Below, in pieces: positions 39,820-45,208 of a stretch of 45,208 nucleotides of DNA. Position 1 is the stretch's first letter, and every line of letters begins with the position of its first letter. Under the pieces are notes generated by a model that did no database searches, had not been told where the DNA came from, and saw only the letters and a program-made list of their open reading frames with translations. The DNA is from SVQP01 sp045658965 (GTDB lineage Bacteria; Bacillota; Clostridia; Oscillospirales; CAG-272), in NCBI GenBank assembly GCA_045658965.1, contig JAZOVZ010000005.1, positions 1 to 45,208 on the forward strand, given 5' to 3'. Position numbers and translations under genes: made by a program.

Positions 39820-41286
39820 TTGTCGAATACTCTTGCAAGAGAAAATAAAATGGGCACAATGCCCGTGGGCAAGCTGCTGCTTTCTATGTCGCTGCCCATG
39901 ATCGCATCCATGCTGGTGCAGGCGTTTTATAACGTGGTCGATACCGTGTTCGTGTCCTATATTCCGTACGAGGGAGACGGTGCGTCTCCTGCGGTTGCCG
40001 CGTTGAGCATCGCGTTTATCGTGCAGAATCTGCAGATCGCGGTGGGCGTGGGCACGGGCGTCGGCGTCAACGCGCTGATTTCGCAAAATTTGGGCAAAAA
40101 GGATTTTAAAACCGCAAACGCCATTGCCGCAAACGGTATGTTTTTGGCGATCTGCAACTACGTCTTCTTTTTGCTGCTCGGGATTTTTGCCGTCCGACCC
40201 TTCGTGCAGCTCATGAACCAATCCGATCCTGCCGTGGTCGAGGCTGGCGTTTCGTACCTTTCCATCATTCTCATCTTCTCGTTTGGCTCGTGCGCGCAGC
40301 TCATGATCGAAAAGCTGATGCAGGCCTCGGGCAGAACCATGCTTTCCATGTTCACGCAGGGACTTGGCGCGGTAATCAATATCGTGCTTGACCCGTTCTT
40401 TATCCTGGAGGGCGGCACCGAGCTGTTCGGCGGTGCGGTCACCATGCCCTTTGGTCTGGGTCTTGGCGTTGCGGGTGCGGCAATTGCAACCGTCATCGGT
40501 CAGATCCTGTCGGCAATTTTCGGCATTATCATCAACCACAAGCTCAACCGTGAAGTGCACCTTTCCTTCCGCGGCTTCAAGCCGAGCTGGAAATTGATCA
40601 AGGAGATCTACGTTATCGGCATTCCGTCCATCATCATGGGCTCGATCGGCTCGGTCATGACGGGTGGACTCAATCTGATCTTCAATGGCTTTGGTGCCAT
40701 GACCACCGCAGCGCAGAACGTGCTGGGCATCTATTTCAAGCTGCAGAGCTTTGCGTTCATGCCGGTGTTTGGCTTAAACAACAGCCTAATCCCCATTGTG
40801 GCGTATAATTACGGTGCACAGAAGCGCAAGAGAATCGTGCGCGTGTCCATCGTTTCCTGCCTGTTTGCGCTGTTCTTTATGACCGCGGGACTTGTGCTGA
40901 TGCAGGTCATTCCCGCGCAGATGCTGGGCATCTTCAACGTTGCCGAGGGCGCGCCCGAAATGCGCATCGGCGTGCAGGCGCTGCGCACCATTTCGCTGAG
41001 CTTTATCTTCGCGGGCATTTCCATCACCATAGGCGGTGTGTTCAGCGCGTTCGGTAAGAGCTTGTTCTCCATGTTCGTGTCCATCGCGCGCCAGCTGCTG
41101 GTGCTGCTTCCCGTGGCGTATCTGCTGGCACAAACCGCAGACGGTCTGATCGCGATCTGGTGGTCTTTCCCGATCGCGGAGCTGATGTCCATTGTCGCAA
41201 GCGTGATCTTTTTGGTCGTTTTGTGGCATAAAACCATCAAACATTTGCCCGACGACGGCGTACTTATCCGCTCGGAGGATATATAA
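39820..41286 (+). CDS. MATE-family efflux transporter
   Basis: A 488-residue membrane protein with twelve hydrophobic segments in two related halves. The opening MPVGKLLLSMSLPMIASMLVQAFYNVVDTVFV and SIAFIVQNLQIAVGVGTGVGVNALISQNLGKKD are typical of bacterial MATE proteins (MepA/NorM-like). It would expel cationic drugs or metabolites by Na+ or H+ antiport. The start is TTG at 39820 behind AAGGAAG; an internal ATG at 39850 lacks such a site. It occupies the place upstream of rpmH where dnaA is found in many Firmicutes. Confidence 0.93.
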   Translation: MSNTLARENKMGTMPVGKLLLSMSLPMIASMLVQAFYNVVDTVFVSYIPYEGDGASPAVAALSIAFIVQNLQIAVGVGTGVGVNALISQNLGKKDFKTANAIAANGMFLAICNYVFFLLLGIFAVRPFVQLMNQSDPAVVEAGVSYLSIILIFSFGSCAQLMIEKLMQASGRTMLSMFTQGLGAVINIVLDPFFILEGGTELFGGAVTMPFGLGLGVAGAAIATVIGQILSAIFGIIINHKLNREVHLSFRGFKPSWKLIKEIYVIGIPSIIMGSIGSVMTGGLNLIFNGFGAMTTAAQNVLGIYFKLQSFAFMPVFGLNNSLIPIVAYNYGAQKRKRIVRVSIVSCLFALFFMTAGLVLMQVIPAQMLGIFNVAEGAPEMRIGVQALRTISLSFIFAGISITIGGVFSAFGKSLFSMFVSIARQLLVLLPVAYLLAQTADGLIAIWWSFPIAELMSIVASVIFLVVLWHKTIKHLPDDGVLIRSEDI

Positions 41287-41331
41287 CTGTAAAAAAAACA
41301 CAAAAAATCTTTTGAAATTTTCAAAAAAGAC

Positions 41332-41361
41332 TTGACAATTCAGGCATTTTGTGTTTATAAT
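41332..41361 (+). promoter_or_regulatory. rpmH: Sigma-A promoter of rpmH
   Basis: TTGACA (41332-41337) and TATAAT (41356-41361) are 18 bp apart, followed by an ~80-nt leader with AAGGAGG before the start. Confidence 0.85.
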
Positions 41362-41447
41362 ATATGATGTCATTGTGTAAAAGCGAAAATGTCGGCTGTG
41401 AAACGATACACGCTTCCGATATTGAAACTGCAAGGAGGTGCTAAAAC

Positions 41448-41582
41448 ATGCTTAGAACTTATCAACCTAAAAAGCGTCAGAGAAAGAAGGAGCACGGTTT
41501 CAGAAAGAGAATGAAGACCGCTGACGGCAGAAACGTTCTCAAGAGACGTCGTGCAAAGGGCAGAAAGAGACTGACTTACTGA
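41448..41582 (+). CDS. rpmH: 50S ribosomal protein L34
   Basis: A 44-residue, highly basic ribosomal protein of normal length (MLRTYQPKKRQRKKEHGFRK start, ending KGRKRLTY). It follows AAGGAGGTG with good spacing. It leads the conserved rpmH-rnpA-yidD-yidC-khpB cluster. Arg codons are mostly AGA and CGT, unlike many genes in the window, as expected for high expression. Confidence 0.98.
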   Translation: MLRTYQPKKRQRKKEHGFRKRMKTADGRNVLKRRRAKGRKRLTY

Positions 41583-41604
41583 TTTCCCTTTGGAAAATCA
41601 AACA

Positions 41605-41660
41605 TAAAAACCGCCGATGGCCTATGCACGTTCGTGATGTTTAGTCATCGGGGTTTTTCT
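41605..41660 (+). terminator. Terminator or attenuator after rpmH
   Basis: AAAAACC-GCCGATG pairs with CATCGG-GGTTTTT across an ~27-base loop and ends in a T-run. It may stop most transcripts after rpmH and so lower rnpA expression. Confidence 0.6.
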
Positions 41661-41889
41661 TTGCCGGCTTTGAAAAATTGCGGATTACTGCACCGCTGCG
41701 GTCAAAGCGGCTCGACGATCGTCAAGATCGCCGTCGCCTTGCTTTATCCCTTGCGGCTTGTACTGCACAATTTTTCTGTGCCGGAGCTTTGAAAAAATGC
41801 GGATAACTTTTCCGCGTCGAATGTAACATCATCACAAACCACGGAAGCAATCGACACAAAAGACACAAGACAAAAAAGGGGGCGAGAGG
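41661..41889. other. Unusually long rpmH-rnpA spacer with a direct repeat
   Basis: About 230 bp without an ORF on the plus strand. GCCGG-CTTTGAAAAA-TGCGGATTACT at 41663-41689 recurs imperfectly at 41780-41808, and TACTGCAC is also repeated. I see no promoter of good quality. Confidence 0.5.
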
Positions 41890-42279
41890 GTGAAGGAAAC
41901 CGCAATTAAAGAAAATCACCTGTATCTCAAGGCGTTCAGACAGGGAGGCAGATTCGTGGGCAAGACGGTTGCCGTCTACGTGCTCAAGGACTATGCTGCC
42001 AAAAAACTGATGCTTGCCAATCCCGAAAAGAAATACCTCAACAGGCTGGGGCTCTCGGTCACCAAAAAGGTGGGCGGAGCAGTCGGGCGCAACCGCGCCA
42101 AGCGCATCATCCGCGCAGCGTACAGACAGCTGGTGGGCAAAAAAACGCTCAAGACGGGGTATTTGATCGTGATCAGCGCAAGACCCGAGATCGCAGGCAT
42201 GAGCTCGCGTGACGTGTACGCAGATCTTTCGCATGCCTTCAAAAAGCTGGATATGTACGTTAAGGAACAGACTCCGTGA
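41890..42279 (+). CDS. rnpA: Ribonuclease P protein component
   Basis: A 129-residue basic protein. The RNR motif GGAVGRNRAKRIIRAAYRQL and the helper motif LGLSVTKKVG are intact. Together with RNase P RNA it trims the 5' ends of tRNA precursors. The start is GTG at 41890 behind a purine-rich GGGGGCGAGAG. Its stop overlaps the yidD GTG start by four bases. Confidence 0.96.
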   Translation: MKETAIKENHLYLKAFRQGGRFVGKTVAVYVLKDYAAKKLMLANPEKKYLNRLGLSVTKKVGGAVGRNRAKRIIRAAYRQLVGKKTLKTGYLIVISARPEIAGMSSRDVYADLSHAFKKLDMYVKEQTP

Positions 42280-42569
42280 ATTACCTGTGTAAATTACTCA
42301 TTCGCTTTTACCGTAAATTTTTATCTCCGCTCAAGCCGCATCCCACGTGTCGGTTTACGCCGACGTGTTCTGCCTACGCTTTGGAAGCGTATACTCATCG
42401 TGGCTTTGTTGTTGCCTCGTTACTGACAGCGTGGCGCATTCTGCGGTGCAACCCGTGTTGCCCTGCGGGATACGATCCCGTGCCCATGACAGGCTTCAAA
42501 ACTATGGGATGGCGGTACAAAAAACCGAAAAAGTCCGAGCGAGAGGGAAATGACAACGCGTCCGCTTGA
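42276..42569 (+). CDS. yidD: Membrane protein insertion efficiency factor YidD
   Basis: A 97-residue small protein with the family motif FYRKFLSPLKPHPTCRFTPTCSAYALEA and RILRCNPCCPAGYDPVP, carrying the conserved Cys residues. It assists YidC-dependent membrane insertion at the inner face of the membrane. Translation begins at GTG overlapping the rnpA stop. Confidence 0.96.
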   Translation: MNYLCKLLIRFYRKFLSPLKPHPTCRFTPTCSAYALEAYTHRGFVVASLLTAWRILRCNPCCPAGYDPVPMTGFKTMGWRYKKPKKSEREGNDNASA

Positions 42570-42663
42570 TCGCGGACAGCCCCACCTTATTGATTCCGAT
42601 AGGGTATGCGGGCGAATACTCCATAAGAGGGCGAAAGCCTTCGAAAATACGAGAGAGGAAGAA

Positions 42664-42687
42664 TTTTTGCCCCTCCCGGGCAAAAAA
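42664..42687 (+). promoter_or_regulatory. Hairpin just upstream of the yidC start
   Basis: TTTTTGCCC/GGGCAAAAA with a six-base loop lies between the purine-rich GAGAGGAAG (42651-42660) and the ATG at 42694. The stem would bring the ribosome-binding site close to the start or hide the start region. Confidence 0.5.
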
Positions 42688-42693
42688 CGAAAC

Positions 42694-44511
42694 ATGACTA
42701 TGAAAAAAACGAACGTAAGGCAAATGCTTGTTAAGCTGCTTGCAGGTCTTATGCTGGCGTTTGTGCTGATCGGTGCGACCGTTCCTGCTGTGTTTGCAGA
42801 GGAAGAGGTTACGACCGAAGCGCAGAGCACAGAGCAGACCACCGAGGCGGAAACGTCCGCACCCGAGCAGGGTGAGAGTGAGGTTGAGACCTCGCTTACC
42901 GAAGAGAGCGTCAAGGCACTTGCCGAGCTGCTTGGCGGAAATGACCTTGCACGCCAGCTGTTTATGGCTGCTGCAGGCTTTAATGCAGAGGGTCAGCTTT
43001 TGAAGTACACCGCAAACGACGGTAAGTACCTCAACGATAAGGGCGAGTTCAGCTTTGATACCACACTGAGCATTGAGGACGGCTTTACCGCTGCCCAGAG
43101 CTGGGATGAGATCAAGGCGTACGCGCTGCAGATCCTGACCGACGCCGAAAAGCTTGCCAAGAAGGACTTTACCATTCCCACCGATCTGACGCACAAGGAT
43201 GCACAGGCAATCGTGACGGCATTGCAGGGCACGGTTGACCTTGAAAACAAGGGCGGCTTCTTTGACGCGATCTTGCGCGGTGTCGGTTACGTGCTGGGTC
43301 TTATGACCAGGTATCTGACCTTTGGAACCAACAACTATATTCTGTCGCTGCTGTATTTCGGTCTGATCGTGGAGCTCTTGATGATCCCCATGGCGATCTC
43401 GCAGCAAAAGAACATGATCAAGCAGGCAAAGCTGCGCCCCAAGGAAATGGCGATCCGCAGACGTTATGCCGGCAGAAACGACCAGGCAACCATGCAAAAG
43501 GTCAACCAGGAGATCCAGGAGCTTTATCAGAAGGAAAATTACAGCCCCTTCAGCGGCTGTCTGCCCCTTTTGATCCAGCTGCCTATCGTGATCGCGCTGT
43601 ATCAGGTGGTCATTGATCCCGCGTTCTACGTGCTGGGTCAGGCAAAGGCGTTCTCCACGGCTATGATGCAGTATTTTACCACCTCGCAGGCAGCAGGCGG
43701 CTTTGGCGGCGTGCTCAACTCCGACAGAGGCACCATTGAGATCCTTTCCAAGCTGCGCGAGAACGGTATTGAGGCTTTTGAGAGCCTGAAGGGCTTTGGC
43801 TATTTCTCCAACTCCGACGCGCTGTACGAAGCACTGCACGGCATTGAGGCGGCAGGCGGTATTCCCAGCGTCAACATCGGCTCCTGGAATTTCGGTCTGA
43901 CTCCCTGGAGTGCTGTGACCACAGGCGGCGGCTTCTTTGCAAGTCACTGGTGGCTGCTGCTGGTGCCCGTGCTGACCTTTGTGGTGTACTTTGCATCCAT
44001 GAAGATCAACCGCAAGCTGTCCTACCAGCCCACCACCGCAGAAAACGACAAGGCGACCGGCTGCTCCAACAGCATGATGGACGTCATGATGCCCCTGATG
44101 AGCGTGTATATCGCATTCATCGTACCCGCAGCAATCGGTGTGTACTGGATGTTCAAGAGCGTACTGACCACCATCAAGCAGCTGATCATGAAGAAGATCA
44201 TGCCCCTGCCCACCTTTACCGAAGAGGATTACAAGGCAGCAGAGAAGGAGCTTTACGGCAAGCATCCCGCAAAGGCACCCAAGGCAAGCGGCAATGGCGG
44301 CACCAGAAACCCCAACGTGCGCTCGCTGCACCATATTGACGACGATGAATATGACTCCAAGGGCAATTATATCGGCAGACCCGAGGTAAGCGAAGCCGAG
44401 GAAACCAAGACCGAGAACAAGAATCAGAAGGCTCCCGCAATGGCTGAGCCGCTTAAGGACGAATCGGATAAGCATGCAAAGGATGATGCTTCCGAGGACA
44501 AAAATTCATAA
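42694..44511 (+). CDS. yidC: Membrane protein insertase YidC/Oxa1 with long N-terminal extension
   Basis: A 605-residue insertase. From the ATG at 42694: signal-like hydrophobic segment (about 8-32), a Glu/Thr/Ser-rich stretch (EEEVTTEAQSTEQTTEAETS), then about 130 extracellular residues. The YidC core starts near residue 205: TM segments, then QQKNMIKQAKLRPKEMAIRRRYAG, the coiled cytoplasmic loop, and PFSGCLPLLIQLPIVIALYQ. About 200 residues later further TM segments follow (MMDVMMPLMSVYIAFIVPAAIGVYWM) and a charged tail. Typical Firmicute YidC proteins are about 260-300 residues, so the periplasmic-side extension and the large insertion between core segments (about 325-410) are unusual. An upstream ATG (42550) would give a 48-residue extension and seems less likely. 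Confidence 0.93.
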   Translation: MTMKKTNVRQMLVKLLAGLMLAFVLIGATVPAVFAEEEVTTEAQSTEQTTEAETSAPEQGESEVETSLTEESVKALAELLGGNDLARQLFMAAAGFNAEGQLLKYTANDGKYLNDKGEFSFDTTLSIEDGFTAAQSWDEIKAYALQILTDAEKLAKKDFTIPTDLTHKDAQAIVTALQGTVDLENKGGFFDAILRGVGYVLGLMTRYLTFGTNNYILSLLYFGLIVELLMIPMAISQQKNMIKQAKLRPKEMAIRRRYAGRNDQATMQKVNQEIQELYQKENYSPFSGCLPLLIQLPIVIALYQVVIDPAFYVLGQAKAFSTAMMQYFTTSQAAGGFGGVLNSDRGTIEILSKLRENGIEAFESLKGFGYFSNSDALYEALHGIEAAGGIPSVNIGSWNFGLTPWSAVTTGGGFFASHWWLLLVPVLTFVVYFASMKINRKLSYQPTTAENDKATGCSNSMMDVMMPLMSVYIAFIVPAAIGVYWMFKSVLTTIKQLIMKKIMPLPTFTEEDYKAAEKELYGKHPAKAPKASGNGGTRNPNVRSLHHIDDDEYDSKGNYIGRPEVSEAEETKTENKNQKAPAMAEPLKDESDKHAKDDASEDKNS

Positions 44512-44532
44512 GACTGATAAGAGGATAGAATT

Positions 44533-45192
44533 GTGAGAAAAGAAACAGTTGTAAGCGCAAAGACCATTGAGGAAGCAGTTGCAAAGGCTGTGGAAGAGCT
44601 CGGTGCGTCTTGCGCAGAAGAGATTGAATATACCGTACTGGAGGAGCCCAAGAAGGGCCTGTTCGGCATTGGTGCCGTTCCCGCAAAGATCAGCGCAAGC
44701 TACACCGTTGGCGGTGAGTACCTTGCTCTGGAGTTTTTGAAGAAGCTGGTTGCGGATATGGAGCTTAACCTGACCGTTACCCTGACCGATGGCGATAACG
44801 ACGACAAGCTGATCAACATTGACGGTGAGAATGCAGGCGTTCTGATCGGTCACCACGGTGACACGCTGGATTCTCTGCAGTATCTTGCAAACCTTGCTGC
44901 AAACAAGAAGCAGGAGGGCGTGAAGAGAGAGTACGTCAAGATCACGGTTGACGTAGAGGGCTACCGTGCAAAGCGCGAGATGACCCTGCGCACGCTGGCA
45001 AGAAGAATGGCTGACAAGGTGCTCAAGTACAAGAAGAGCGTGATGCTCGAGCCCATGAATCCTTATGAGAGACGCATCATTCACTCCGAGGTGCAGGGCA
45101 TCGAGGGGGTTTCCACCAACTCTATCGGATCGGAGAACAATCGCCGCGTGGTGATGTTCTTGGATGATAGCAAGGCAGAAAAGGACAATTAA
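44533..45192 (+). CDS. khpB: RNA-binding protein KhpB (Jag)
   Basis: A 219-residue cytoplasmic protein with three domains in order: Jag-N (about 1-55, with KTIEEAVAKAVEELG and PKKGLFGIGAVPAKI), KH (about 75-150, GENAGVLIGHHGDTLDSLQYL) and R3H (about 155-215, MNPYERRIIHSEVQGIEGVSTNS). It starts with GTG behind AGAGGAT, 21 bp after yidC. With KhpA it binds RNAs and affects cell division and envelope synthesis in Firmicutes. It is complete within the window. Confidence 0.95.
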   Translation: MRKETVVSAKTIEEAVAKAVEELGASCAEEIEYTVLEEPKKGLFGIGAVPAKISASYTVGGEYLALEFLKKLVADMELNLTVTLTDGDNDDKLINIDGENAGVLIGHHGDTLDSLQYLANLAANKKQEGVKREYVKITVDVEGYRAKREMTLRTLARRMADKVLKYKKSVMLEPMNPYERRIIHSEVQGIEGVSTNSIGSENNRRVVMFLDDSKAEKDN

Positions 45193-45208
45193 ACTTGATA
45201 AGCAAGGC

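Noticed and set aside
39820..41450. Replication origin upstream of rpmH
   Set aside because: No cluster of TTATCCACA-type boxes and no dnaA gene are visible.
41722..42234. 170-residue minus-strand frame
   Set aside because: It is antisense to rnpA and the preceding spacer and has no domain.

Overview
The window looks like a chromosomal segment from an anaerobic, probably gut-dwelling member of the Clostridia. This rests on several signs: a moderately GC-rich sequence; the Firmicutes gene order rpmH-rnpA-yidD-yidC-khpB at the right end; many sigma-A promoters (TTGACA, 17 bp, TATAAT); TTG and GTG starts behind strong AGGAGG sites; PadR and YtrA-type GntR regulators; and lipoproteins with Glu/Thr-rich linkers. 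Genus-level placement is not possible from sequence reading alone. No phage, plasmid, rRNA operon or CRISPR array is visible.

Layout. Positions 120-3279 hold a divergent pair: a short-chain dehydrogenase and a GH106-like glycosidase. Positions 3323-5560 hold a YtrA-type GntR / ABC ATPase / ABC permease operon. Positions 5752-9117 hold an MFS transporter / GH43 / PHP phosphoesterase operon. Positions 9639-13008 encode an Ig-domain surface protein and a GH99-like lipoprotein, flanked by two copies of one palindromic element. Positions 13429-15148 hold a PadR regulator, a HAAS-type membrane protein interrupted at a G-tract, and a small membrane protein. Positions 15490-21008 form a five-gene operon: GH99-like protein, a 50-residue membrane peptide, GH36 alpha-galactosidase, a URO-D/methyltransferase-family enzyme and a metallophosphoesterase. 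Positions 21225-24787 carry an M3 peptidase lipoprotein and an APC permease, and 24826-27378 a GH38 alpha-mannosidase. Positions 27500-33020 form a repeat-rich stretch with a sugar isomerase-like protein, a lipoprotein, arsC with a DUF5714 gene, three small genes, a four-helix-bundle protein and tRNA-Trp, interspersed with four hairpin arrays. Positions 33228-36914 encode a 1228-residue lipoprotein. Positions 37180-39136 encode ribokinase and HolA, 39820-41286 a MATE transporter, and 41448 to the end the rpmH cluster.

How the genes fit together. The left three quarters form a carbohydrate-foraging region. Secreted or lipid-anchored binding and hydrolase proteins (GH99-like, Ig-domain and giant lipoproteins) would act outside the cell. 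An MFS permease and cytoplasmic enzymes (GH43, GH36, GH38, SDR, sugar isomerase-like, ribokinase) would process imported oligosaccharides. Two stress-type modules (GntR-ABC and PadR-HAAS) have nearly the same promoter core but different candidate operators.

The least explained features are the four hairpin arrays between 27.5 and 32.9 kb. In each array the stems differ but a short spacer is constant, and in three arrays the spacer flips to its reverse complement half way. Also notable are the URO-D/GH36/GH99 operon with its tiny membrane protein, the G7 tract that splits the HAAS gene, and tandem operator-like repeats at two promoters.
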